From Calocera cornea HHB12733 (lineage: Eukaryota; Basidiomycota; Dacrymycetes; Dacrymycetales; Dacrymycetaceae): a stretch of 64,000 nucleotides of DNA. The translations under genes were made by a program, and so were the position numbers. How positions within the stretch are numbered: position 1 is the stretch's first letter; each line of letters begins with the position of its first letter. The notes under the pieces were generated by a model, which was not told the DNA's origin, made no database searches, and worked only from the letters and a program-made list of their open reading frames with translations. Of this stretch, positions 22,145 to 32,847 are shown piece by piece. The stretch is taken from contig KV423918.1 in the NCBI GenBank assembly GCA_001632435.1, forward strand, positions 62,001 through 126,000. The letters are read 5' to 3'.

Positions 22145-22732
22145 GTGAGCTCCAAGCGGGAGAGGAGGCGAACAAGATGGCATGCTACCATCGTGGTGAC
22201 ACCTAGCGCCAAGGCTCCAATCTCCCTATTGCCCTATGGAGATGGGGTGGGAGCGCACACTCAGGGCCCAACCGTCCTGGGGGGGTCCAGCCCCGTCTTC
22301 GTCCGGCCGGAGGACTCGTCAGCCCGTGCCGGACCTGGTGTTGCCGCCCAGAGAAGACTGGAAGACCTCCAACGATTCCCTCTCCGCCCTTCCCGACAAA
22401 TCGTACCGCTCGGCCCCGGGCCCCGAGCGTCCCGATGCGTCAAAGTACGGGCAAAAATGGGGCAGGCCGCCTTTAAAGAGCATCGAGCACGGGGCTGCTC
22501 CCTCCCGTACTGACTGTTCATCATATCATCTCCCCTGCCCCGGTATCCTTCCGACGCGCCTAGCGATCTCAGATCCCCGCTTGCGCCAACCCAGCGTCAT
22601 CATCTGTGCTCATCGCTGTCTCGTGCATTAGCCGACCGGAGATTCTTGGCAACCACTTCTGTGCATATATTTCATTTCGCACCTGACCGCACATCCGCCC
22701 CTTACCCCACCTGAAAGCAACGCTACACGACC

Positions 22733-24674
22733 ATGCCCGTCTACCCCGTTTTCGATGGGCAGCCACCGCTGCAGCCCTCGTCTGCGACCAACTCGTCGCA
22801 GGAGGAAACCGGCCCTGATCCGGAGCCGACGGTCGTCAACACGCCGATGATGTCGACGGCTGATGTGCGCCAAGGTTCCAGCTCGCCGAACGAGAAGACC
22901 GGGCATCCGAACGAGGCCAGAATATCCGACGATGGAAACCTCAAGAAGGAGGATTCTCCGCAAAGCGCTGTCGACGCACCGGCAGGCAACAGCGGCGCGT
23001 TCGACGTTGCGGATGACAAGCGATATCTGACGGGTTGGAAGCTCTTCTTCGCCTTCACGTGAGTGCAGTCCGAACCGTGTGATCGAGCCGATCTCTGACA
23101 AGACGCGCAGTGCCATGCTTCTCTCGATCTTCCTCGTCGCGCTCGATCAAACCATCACGGCCACGGCCATCCCCCGCATCGCCTCCGACTTCAACTCCCT
23201 CAACGACGTCACGTGGATCGCCTCGGGCTATTTCCTTACCCAGGCAGGCTTCCTCATGCTTTACGGCCAGCTCCTCGTCATCGCCCCGACCAAATGGGTC
23301 TATATCACCGCTATTACCATCTTCGAGCTCGGCTCCCTCATTTGCGGTGTTGCGCCCAATGTCAATGTCCTGATTTTCGGCCGTGCATTCGCGGGTATCG
23401 GCGCTGCAGGGTAAGAATTACCTCCCAGAATTGTGCGAATGAGTACTGACGAGCTTTGCAGCATTTTCGTGTCCATCCTGTCTATCATTGCCCAGATCAC
23501 GCGACTGGAGGACCGGCCAATGCTTTTCGGCTCGTTCGGTGCTGTGTTCGCCGTGTCCTCCGTCATTGGCCCGCTTCTCGGCGGTGCCTTCTCCGACCAC
23601 GTTACCTGGCGTTGGTGCTTCTACATCAACCTGCCCATCGGTGCCATCTCCATCGGCGTCATCATGCTCATCATCGAGGCGCGCCCTGCAATCGGCTCTG
23701 ACGCGACGGACGGGATGACACAGCTGCAGCGGTGGTTGTACATGGACTGGATCGGCGCACTCCTCTCGGTGGCCATGGTCGTCACCCTCCTGCTCCCGCT
23801 GCAGTGGGGCGGCAACCTCAAGCCCTGGAACGACCCGTCCGTCATTGCCCTTTTCTGTGTCTTCGGCGCTGTCCTCGCCGCCTTCATCGCCTGGGAGTGG
23901 CGCATGGGCCCGCGCGCCGTCCTTCCCCTCGCCCTCTTCCGCAGGCGCACCCAGATCGGCACCTGCCTCGAGGCATTCTTCGTCATGCTCGGCATGCTGC
24001 TCGCCACCTACTACCTCCCGCTGCAGTACCAGGCCAAGGGCCACTCGGCGACCCAGTCCGGCATCGACATCCTGCCCTTCATGCTTGCCGTCGTTATCTT
24101 CGCTGCCGTTTCCGGCGGTGTGATCAGCTTCACAGGCCGGTATTGGCCCTTCCTCTTCTTCTCCCCCTTCATCACCGCCATCGGCGCAGGCCTGCTCTTC
24201 ACCCTGGACGCCGACGCGCCCAACTCGAAGATGATCGGCTACCAGATCCTCTTCGGCGCGGGTGTCGGCGGTGCCCTCCAGAACGTCGTCATCGCCATCC
24301 AAGCAGAGTACCACGACAACGAGCGGATGATCCCGCAGGCCACCTCGCTCGTCACGTTCGCCCAGCTCGTCGGCGGTGTCATCGGCATCTGCATCGCCGG
24401 CACGATCTTCTCGAACCAGCTGACCAAGGAGCTCGCCATCTACGCGCCTACCCTCCCCGCAGAGATCGCCCAGGCCATCAAGGAGTCCGTCACTGTCGTC
24501 CAGACGCTGCCTGCCGACCAGCAGGGCCCGATTGTCGAGGCGTACGTGAAGGCACTCGACTATGTCTACCTCATTGGCGTGCCCGGCGGTGTCTTCGGTG
24601 CGCTCTGCGCCCTCCTCACCAGGAATCACAACATCAAGGCCCTCGGTATCAAGATGGGCGCTTCTGCGGCATAA
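22733..24674 (+). CDS. MFS transporter, DHA2 (14-TM drug:H+ antiporter) type
   Basis: Plasma- or vacuolar-membrane exporter of the major facilitator superfamily. Exons 22733..23058, 23111..23410, 23462..24674; 612 residues. About 95 hydrophilic, Ser/Glu-rich residues precede the first span. Then come LSIFLVALDQTITATAIPRI (TM1 with the D-x-T-I-x-x-x-A-x-P-x-I DHA2 signature), WIASGYFLTQAGFLMLYGQL, GRAFAGIGAAGIF and RWCFYINLPIGAISI (the DHA2 motif after TM5). About 14 hydrophobic segments in all. The substrate is not predictable; relatives export toxins, drugs or basic amino acids. Codon use is strongly GC3-biased, which creates long antisense frames, and suggests good expression. The three exons join in frame with introns of 51-52 bp. 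Confidence 0.92.
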
Positions 24675-25536
24675 ATCTCACATCATTTGCCGCGATAGGG
24701 AGGCAATGCTGTCATCTGGATATACCTGGGCCACATTCGTTTTAGAATATCATATCTCATTGCATCTGTGTATGGATTATCATCGGGACAAAAAGATGCA
24801 CTGGCTAGCCTAGACTCTGTACAACAAGTAATCGCAATTGGATCCTGTTTTTGACCCAGCTCACTATGACGTGACTCAAAGTTGCTCGAACCAGCCCGAT
24901 GGGGCGTGCAGAAAGCGCTACCCTGGAGCAATCTACTGAAGTAGACACGATGACGGATGTTCACGTTGTAGAACCAGCGGGCGAAACACAATTGGGTGGG
25001 GACTCTGCGCGGCAAAGTCCGGTAAGCGGTATGTACGATCAGTATGGAATGGTCAAGCTTGTTTTCAGCGCAGGTGAGATGGCCGAGCGGTCTAAGGCGC
25101 AAGACTAAGGATCTTGTCCGAAAGGGCGTGGGTTCGAATCCCACTCTCATCAGCAACTTCTTTTTGCGTTCCTTCCTAGGATAAAAGTACAGATGCGCGT
25201 CCATCTAAAAATGACGCGTTGGCCAGGGTCCACTTCCCGTCCCTTCTTTGTTTTCGCGAAGAGTCGCTAGCCGCGGTGGAGCATGTGGTCAACCCGCTCC
25301 AAACGGTCTTGCGACTTTCTTACGCCATCTGCACCTATCCAGCAGCTTGATATTCTCTTCTTACAATCTTCTGTGGCGTGTGCACCGGAAATGGCAAGCT
25401 CGGTCAAGATGCCATGAGGTTGCATATGGCGTCAACGGGCGGCAAAATGAGTGATTAAACGCTCGTGGACAAGTCTGTAATCTTTTTATAGTGTGCATTC
25501 TTGCTCCGTGGAATCCCCTTGCTCCAACTTCCAGAC
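24675..25536. other. intergenic region containing a tRNA gene
   Basis: 862 bp between the MFS and first permease genes. Apart from the tRNA-Leu at 25073-25152, followed about 10 bp on by a CTTCTTTTTG pol III-type T run, nothing is recognised. Confidence 0.5.
25073..25152 (+). tRNA. tRNA-Leu (anticodon AAG)
   Basis: 80 nt, no intron. Acceptor stem GGTGAGA pairs with TCTCATC (one G-T pair), discriminator A. The D arm is GGCCGAGCGGTCTAAGGC (A box), the anticodon stem CAAGA/TCTTG with loop CTAAGGA giving anticodon AAG, and the variable arm TCCGAAAGGGC is long as in class II tRNAs. The T arm is GTGGG-TTCGAAT-CCCAC (B box). AAG (read as IAG after editing) decodes CUU/CUC leucine codons. A T run at 25158-25166 would terminate RNA polymerase III. 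Confidence 0.95.
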
Positions 25537-27430
25537 ATGGGATTCCTAGATCGACTTCGCGGCCAACAAAATACTCTTGCTGCTTCTACAGCTGGCAGCG
25601 TGGATGAGAAGGCCACTCAGCGCTCGCCAGAGGATGTCGCCGAGGAGCCTCGCGCAAACAAAGATGAGACCGGCGCTGAAGAGGTCGGGGACATCGCTGA
25701 AGGGGAGCCTGGATGGACACCTGGCGGTATCACCTTCGCGGAAGATGCGGCGGGAGGAATGGGAAGACATCTGGGCGTTGTGAGCTGCACGCTGTTGATG
25801 TAGGCCCTGGTCCTCCATCATGCCGTTCAAGATGAGTTGACCTTGGCACAGCGTCGGTCGCATCATCGGCACCGGCATCTTCTCCACGCCATCATCCATT
25901 CTCTCCGGTGTGGGCTCAGTGGGGGCATCGCTCATGCTCTGGGTGCTCGGTTTCTTCATCTCCATTTGCGGTCTCTTCATCTGGCTCGAGTTCGGCACCA
26001 TGTTCCCCCGCTCTGGCGGGGAGAAGGTCTACCTCGAGGCGGTCTACCGGAAGCCCAAGTACCTCGCTACCGTAATTTTTGCGGTGAATGCGATCATTCT
26101 GGGGTTCACCGCAAGCGGTTGTATCGTCTTCGCTAGCAATATTCTCATCGCGGCCGGGGTCTCCAGCCCGAATGCGTGGGTGGAGCGAGGAATCGCCTTG
26201 GGAGGTACGTGCCGCAGGTCCATCGCGAGGCGCTCTCTAACAGCACACCAGTCATTTTCTTCGTCACTTTGCTGCACGGCCTGACCCCGCGCCTGGGTGT
26301 CTGGCTGATGAACGCCCTCTCCTTCTTTAAGGTCGCCCTTCTCCTTTTTGTGGTTGTCGCGGGCTGGGTCGTCCTCGGTGGACACACGCGCGTGCAGAAC
26401 CCCACCGCAAACTTTCATAATGCGTTTGCGGGCAGTTCGCACAGCAGCAACGACTATGCGACCGCGCTGTTCAAGGTACTGAACGCGTACGCTGGGTGGA
26501 GCAACGTCAACTACGTCTTGAATAATGTCAAGAACCCGGTAAGGACGCTGAAGATCGCCGGTCCTCTCGTACGATGTTTCCTTTCGCGCATGCGATCGTA
26601 AGCTAACAGTGACTCTAGGGTCTTGGAATCTGCTTCGTCTTCTACTTATTCGCGAACATCGCGTACTTCTCGGCCGCAACACCGCAGCAGATCAAATCCT
26701 CCGGCGTTACGGTCGCCTCGCTGTTCTTCGGCAACGTGTTCGGCTCTCAAGCCCAGAAGGCGCTTACAGTCTTCGTGGCTCTCAGCGCGCTGGGTAACGT
26801 TATCACGGTCACCTTCGCGCAGAGTCGCGTCAACCAGGAGCTCGCAAAGGAGGGCATCCCGCTTCCATTTGGCAACAAGTTCTGGGCGAGCAACTGGCCG
26901 GCCGGCGCCCCTCTTCCAGGGCTGATCATCCACCTGATCCCCTCGGTGATCATCATCATCGGTCCTCCCGCGGCGGTGGCCTATCCCTTCATCCTTGATA
27001 TCGAAGGTTATCCGGGTCAGATCATCAACCTGTTCGTCGTGCTGGGGCTGTTCTGGCTCCGCTACAAGCGTCCGCACGCAGCACGGCCGTTCAAGGTCTG
27101 GCTACCATTCGCGTTCTTCTTCCTCGTCGCAGCGTGTTTCCTCCTCGTCGCGCCGTTCCTGCGTCCGAGCAATGGAGTCGGCGACACACCACCATTGCCA
27201 TACTGGCTCTACCCGATCGTGGGCATCGCTATCATGGTGACGGGCGCGCTCTATTGGGCAATCTGGAGAGTGATACTGCCCGGTGTGTTTGGGTATGAGC
27301 TCATACCGACGAAGGAGCGCCTCTCGGATGGGACGGTGGTCACTGTTGTACGTGTCACGATCTACCAATTGCGGCTACCGCTAATGATTGTTTGGACCAG
27401 TTCTCCTCAGGAAGGGTTGCGAAGAACTGA
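25537..27430 (+). CDS. amino-acid permease, LAT/methionine-permease type, copy 1
   Basis: APC-superfamily transporter resembling fungal L-type/high-affinity methionine permeases (Mup1-like); probably imports a neutral amino acid at the plasma membrane. Exons 25537..25799, 25852..26204, 26252..26568, 26619..27347, 27401..27430; 563 residues. A soluble acidic N-terminus (residues 1-85) ends in GWTPGGITFAEDAAGGMGRHLG, followed by the first span with IIGTGIFSTPS, the G-x-G-I-F substrate-binding motif of the family. About 12 spans follow, including FPRSGGEKVYLEAVY, WSNVNYVLNNVKNPVRTL and FAQSRVNQELAKEG. The C-terminus is short (FSSGRVAKN). The next gene is a close paralogue with identical lengths for exons 2-4. 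Acidic N-termini of this kind carry endocytic sorting signals in yeast permeases, an inference here. Confidence 0.9.
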
Positions 27431-27833
27431 GTTTCTGAGTTTTCCTACAACGTAGTACGACTGGAAAAGCCCTGCGCATAATGTCATTTGTTCCAGAAGC
27501 TCGTCATGCATGCCCGTCGCAAATCTGGTACTTCACAAGCAGATAAATGTTGTTTGAATTCATCCTCATCGTGTTTCGCACCTGCCGGGAGTCGCGCGAA
27601 CAGGCTTGTCAGGGTTCGCGGCGAAGTCCTCGGTGTAGACTTGCCCTCTTCCCCTCTTCCCGTAATATCTCTATCGTCCTTGTTCTGTCTCTGGAAGCAT
27701 CAGTTGGGTGCGAATACAAACCCTATACTCTGCGAAGACCAGCTTTGGAAGATACATATGGCGTCAAACTACCGCAGATGAAGCACTGAGCGCCCGAATT
27801 TGCCGTTATCGTGAACCTGGCGGACGAGTAGAC
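27431..27833. other. spacer between tandem permease genes
   Basis: 403 bp; no coding signal beyond short open frames. Holds the terminator of copy 1 and the promoter of copy 2; no convincing TATA box seen. Confidence 0.4.
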
Positions 27834-29880
27834 ATGGGCCCTTTGGACACCAGACCCAGCTTCGAGCGGTCACCAGGCAAAGATGCAGCGGGAGTTGAGG
27901 AAGTGGGAGATATTGCGGAGGGTGAGGCTGGATGGACACCGGGTGGGATTACCTTCGAGGAGGATGCTGCAGGTGGAATGGGCCGGCACCTAGGTGTCGT
28001 TAGCTGCACACTCCTGATGTGCGTAGCTCATCCCCTCTACTCTCTACCTAGCTGACAAGGACTGTCGCTACGGACAGCATCGGCCACATCATTGGCACGG
28101 GCATCTTTTCGACCTCCTCGTTCATCCTCATCAACGTCGGCTCCGTCGGCGCCTCGTTCATCCTCTGGGTAGTCGGTTTCCTCATCGCCGTGTGCGGCCT
28201 TTTCGTCTGGCTTGAATTCGGGACCATGTTTCCGCGCTCAGGAGGCGAAAAGGTGTACCTGGAGGCCGTGTATCACAGGCCCAAGTATCTGGCCACCATC
28301 ATTTTTGCTACGAATGCAATCATACTTGGATTCTCCGCCAGTGGATGCATCGTCTTTGCGAGCAATATACTAATTGCGGCAGGGAACAGTAATCCGAGTC
28401 CATGGTTGGCAAGAGCTATTGCATTAGCTGGTGCGTGTCTGAGGATCCAAACGCGAAAACGTTCCTGACGAGTTATCAGTGATATTCTCTGTTACCCTAC
28501 TACACGGGATCACGCCTCGTCTCGGCATCTGGGTTATGAACGCTCTGTCCTTCTTCAAGATATTCATTCTCCTGTTTGTCGTTGTCACGGGCTGGGCCGT
28601 CCTAGGCGGACAGACCCGGATCAAGGACCCAATGGCCAGCTTCCAGAACGTCTTCGCCGGAAGCTCGAAGAACAGCAATGATTACGCGTCAGCGCTGTTC
28701 AAAGTGCTGAACGCGTATGGAGGCTGGAGCAGCGTCAACTACGTCCTGAACAACGTAAAAGATCCTGTTCGGACGCTTATGATCGCTGGCCCTCTCGTGA
28801 GCTCTATTCCTGACATGCACTCGGCCAGAGACTCAGTCTAACATCGCAGGGCCTTGGTCTGTGTTTCGTGTTCTATATATTCGCCAACATCGCCTATTTC
28901 GCAGCAGCAACCCCAGAGGAAATCAAGTCGAGCGGCGTGACGGTGGCATCACTCTTCTTCGGGAATGTGTTCGGTGCGGATGCCCAAAAGGCACTCACTG
29001 TGTTCGTCGCTCTAAGTGCGCTCGGGAATGTGGTCACGGCCACGTTCGCCCAAGGCCGTGTCAATCAAGAGCTGGCGAAAGAAGGCATCCCACTCCCGTT
29101 CGGTAACAAGCTCTGGGCTAGCAACTGGCCAGCGGGCTCCCCTCTGGCTGGCCTAATCATCCATCTGATTCCTTCCGTGATCGTCATCATCGGCCCTCCG
29201 GCGCGAGTAGCCTACCCATTCATCCTGAACGTTCAAGGCTATCCCGGCCAGATCGTCAACCTATTAGTCGTAACGGGTCTATTCTGGCTACGCTATAAAA
29301 GCCCGGATGCCCCACGGCCCTTCAAGGTCTGGTGGCCGTTTGCATTCTTCTTCCTCGTGGCTGCATGCTTCCTTTTGGTTGCGCCCTTCCTTCGCCCGGG
29401 TAACGGGGTCGGAGACACGCCGCCCTTGCCGTATTGGCTCTACCCCATTGTCGGAATCGCCGTCATGCTAATCGGTGCACTGTATTGGGCGGCATGGAGG
29501 GTGTTCTTGCCAGCCATATTCGGCTATGAGCTGGTACAGAGAAAGGAGTATCTCCCGGATGGAACCGTGGTCACAGTCGTACGTAGCAGTACATCTTCAC
29601 ATCGACTACAGCCAACTCACACTTTCATGTAGTTCTCAACAGGTAGGATCTGCCAAACAATAATGGTGCTGTTTCTTCCTGCTTCAGAGCGAATGCTGAC
29701 GTTTCCTCAGCACCTCGCGAAGGGGGGAATGACTACAGGTACGAAGGACTGCAGGGCGAGGAAGGCTTCGAAGATGGGACGACGGAACTGCCTCTGCAGA
29801 CGTTGAAAAGCAAGGATGAACCTGAGACGCAAGTTCTATACGTCGAGGCGAGCCGGGATGGGAGCGACGAAGAGGGTTGA
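27834..29880 (+). CDS. amino-acid permease, LAT/methionine-permease type, copy 2
   Basis: Paralogue of the preceding gene, about 80% similar over the spans. Exons 27834..28018, 28078..28430, 28480..28796, 28850..29578 or 29582, then uncertain 3' exons; exons 2, 3 and 4 are 353, 317 and about 729 nt as in copy 1. The N-terminus is 26 residues shorter than in copy 1, but GWTPGGITFEEDAAGGMGRHLG and IIGTGIFSTSS match. The C-terminus is ambiguous. Using the donor GTAGCA at 29583, a 10-nt exon 29633..29642 and an exon from 29688 gives an acidic tail ending DGSDEEG at 29880 (596 residues). The stronger donor GTACGT at 29579 gives a basic tail stopping at 29806. I prefer the first because the tail composition suits a permease, with low confidence. 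The rest is certain. Confidence 0.82.
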
Positions 29881-30026
29881 GCAACCGATCTGGCGTGGAT
29901 TTGCATTCATACATATTAGGCCTTGGCATTGTAGAGTACATCGTGGTCGCTATCGGCCATTTATCACATCATCCATCATTCTGAGGGAGTTTGATGAGCG
30001 TCATATCACGGCTCTCAGAACAGGAC

Positions 30027-32070
30027 TCACGATTCTTCCGATCGTCCATTGTATGGGAAGTACGTTGAGAATCCGAAGCTGTTGCCGATGAAGCTGCCAG
30101 GGTTGAAGATATGGCATCCCTCGTATGTCTCCTCATACCGCTCGTGCTTGTCGGCGAGAATAAGCTATCATGGGTCAGCAAAGCGGAAACGAGCAAGCAT
30201 CATGGCATACTGTAGTTGGAGTGGGGTATAGTCGTAATGCAGGATCGAACTCCCACAATATGGGTTGCACAGTCAAGGGAAGTGGAGACAAGTGCTCCTG
30301 GTCAATAACCATTTGCACCAGCTACACAGGCCAGCATCAGTCACTGTTCAGAGCGAGGAGGGAGCACTGTACATATCGCTTCAGTTCGGGCGCCTCGATC
30401 TCCTGCTTGACGCCGACCAAGTTCCTCAGCACGCGCGCCATCAGGTCTTCCCGGAAGATGACGATCTCCTGACCGAAGAACTTGATCCGACACGGGTTGG
30501 ACAAGAACACCGCCCTGGGCAGCCGCGCCTTGAGCCGGGAGACGAACTGCTCGGGGATGGCCGCTCGGGGGAGGGTCGAGCTGCCCCACGGGTCCAGGGG
30601 GCCGGGGACAAACAGGAAGTGGGAGGAGGCGGCGATGTCCTTGTACGAGCTGAGGAGGTCGCCGAGTGCCGAGAAGTTGTCCGTGTACTGCTTCACGCCC
30701 GCGCCGCCACTGCCGATGCCTTTGCTCGTAAAGTTACCGCAGAAGATGAACAGGAAGGGCGTGAAGCCCGTCTCGACGCATTTATCCAGCACCGCGCGGA
30801 GCCCGACGAGCGTTTTGGGGTAGTCGAGCCACAGGTCGGAGATGACGACGAAGGCCAGGTGCGGGAAGTCTTGTATTCGCCGCGCGTATTCCTCCTGCAT
30901 AGGAAGAGGAGTCAGCTGGGAGAGCGGGCAGTGCCGAAGGAGGACGCACGAACGTCTTCAGCGGGGGTGGTGGCTCCTTTGCCTAGGAAGTCTATGTGCC
31001 CGAATATAGACCTGTCGACTTAGGTCAACACCGCTGCTCGCATTTACTGGGAATCAGCGCACCTCGAAGCCAGCCGCCTCTCGCTCGGCGGATGCCCGAT
31101 CTGCCACACCTTTAACGTGTCCTCGTCCGTATACTCCCCTTCAACAAGCACGAAGCAGCCCTCCGTTATTAGCCCTTGAGCAGGCGCCACGCCCGATACG
31201 TCCAGCAGGACCTTCCCGTCCACATCCTCCAAACAGAGCTTGCCGTCCGGCTCATGCGCTAGCATGCCGAGGAGCATGAACGTCTGGCCGGCGCGGCCGA
31301 GCAGGTTCTTCGTCGATGTGAGCTGTCTGTGCGTCAGCATCTTTCAGAGTTGTAGAGATGTGAACCAGCGGACCTTGTTCATGTCTCCTTGGCTCAGCCC
31401 GGGGACGACAGCGGGGGTGAAATGCTCGTTGCGCAGCACAACCTGCTTGATGACGTGATATCGATCTCGCAGGAAGGCAGCTCTTGAGGCCGGGTTGCCG
31501 CCCATGCTCGGAGGTGCCGCCGACCTAAATAACGCATTATCAGGAAGAGCATCCCTGCGGGACGGATGTATGCGATACGCACTTCTCGAACGTGTGCCTC
31601 TCGACGCTGAACATCCACCGGGGCATGTCGAACGCATCGATGAACACCAGATGTTGCGACGGGTCGAGCTCGTCCTCCTCCCCAAGCGCATATGTCCCCG
31701 CACCGCCGTTGCCCATCACTTCGCGCGAGTCGACCTGCAGGAGCTCGTACACGCGCTGGATCTGCGGTTTCGTCACGAGGTTGGAGTCGTCTGCGAGTAC
31801 AGTCAGCATACATCAAACCCGCGCATGGTAAAGCACGGACATTCTTGGGCCATCCATCCCTTTGCCAGGTGCTCCAGAGAGTCGCTGATCTCATCCTCCG
31901 CTACGCTGTGCTCCTCCAGGATATTGAGGATGAACTGTGCGGCCTCGACCTGGAGCGCGAGCATGTACTTCTTCTGGAACTCCTGAGGTGCGTCATAATC
32001 AGTCCCTGTTCTCCATTAGAATATAGATCATACATGCCTTTACAATGCTCGTTAATGTCGGTGGTGCCAT
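30027..32070 (-). CDS. DPB2: DNA polymerase epsilon subunit B (Dpb2/POLE2)
   Basis: Essential non-catalytic subunit of the leading-strand polymerase; links it to GINS/CMG in the nucleus. Nine exons: 32070..32044, 31982..31841, 31790..31583, 31524..31374, 31322..31063, 31011..30954, 30894..30373, 30321..30211, 30164..30027; 538 residues, normal length. The N-terminal helical part is followed by [21 protein letters not shown], the OB-like part ([22 protein letters not shown]), then the inactive calcineurin-like phosphoesterase fold: [80 protein letters not shown] and [14 protein letters not shown]. The catalytic metal ligands of true phosphoesterases are absent, as in all B subunits. The stop at 30027 directly follows GRSEES; a donor there (GTGAGT) could instead splice to 29981 and add a few residues. 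The promoter has an ACGCGT site at 32133. Confidence 0.95.
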
Positions 32071-32847
32071 ATTGGAAGCAGCGAGTGTCCGCTGTCCTTG
32101 GCTGTATGCTGCAAGCACTTCTGGGCGACGCGACGCGTCCATGGCCGCGCGTGCTTTCGTAATGTCGGAGGCGCGGCTCACCACCCTTGCGGCCGCGGGA
32201 TGGCCCGTGGACAATGGCCAATCGCCGCCGGGTCGGGGCGGGGATGCGCACATGGAACGCTCGTGCGTCTCTCGTGCTCGTCATCCATTCGCACCATGCT
32301 GTGGCAGCGTAATGGCGCATGCAGACGCACGCGCTCCTCTTTCTCCTCACGCGGCCAGCACGCGCAAACTCATTCCACCCCGTTTTCACATCCTCGGCCC
32401 TTCAGGGATCAGCAGCGCGCTACGTAATGTTTTACGGGAGAGGGCGCATGGCGAAGGATAACAACATGGTCATTCCTTGCTTGTCGACTACAACATTTGT
32501 GCACAGGGCAACTATTTCACAGGAGGGAGAAGACAGGACATGGACCGGGAAGGTTTAGTTAGCTCGTGAATATGGAGAGAGGGTGAGTGGGTGGACAGGC
32601 GGGGAGCGGGCGACATGGGAAATTATTGGACACAACTTTGTCCCAAGGGAAGTGAAGCGACAACCAGTCACCCAAAAAAAAGGGATAAGGAAAGGCGTGA
32701 GAGCGATACATTGCGGGCCCATGTGGATGGTATCATCTTCTGTGTACAGGCGGACATGGCATGGATACATCAACCACCAAGATCTGCATATTCCGAATTA
32801 GTTGAGGTCGGAAAGCGGTAGGACGCTTGCTGACCTCCGACCTGGTT
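32071..32847. other. intergenic region; MCB site before DPB2
   Basis: 777 bp. ACGCGT (an MCB-type box) lies at 32133-32138, 63 bp before the DPB2 start. The rest holds the 3' flank of the bHLH gene and no recognised feature. Confidence 0.45.

Larger units (their letters stand above)
20180..22732. other. long intergenic stretch
   Basis: 2.55 kb without a convincing gene. It contains the poly-C run (21060-21083) and the CTAGAT-rich inverted-repeat element (21674-22144), both listed separately. The stretch 21185-21430 is AT-rich. The last about 220 bp (22510-22732) are CT-rich and presumably the MFS gene's promoter and leader. The open frames here (up to 214 codons) are short and lack motifs. 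Confidence 0.5.

Noticed and set aside
23418..24629. 403-codon minus-strand open frame opposite the MFS transporter
   Set aside because: It is a shadow of strong GC3 codon bias in the sense gene; composition (Asp/Glu/Gly/His-rich) is what antisense of GC-rich hydrophobic coding gives, and the sense strand has clear MFS motifs.
24899..25108. 69-codon frame overlapping the tRNA
   Set aside because: The sequence folds as a complete tRNA-Leu with A and B boxes; no evidence for a protein.
22733..29880. Secondary-metabolite or nutrient-utilisation gene cluster (MFS plus two permeases)
   Set aside because: No biosynthetic enzyme or pathway regulator lies between or beside them; three transporters and a tRNA alone do not make a cluster.
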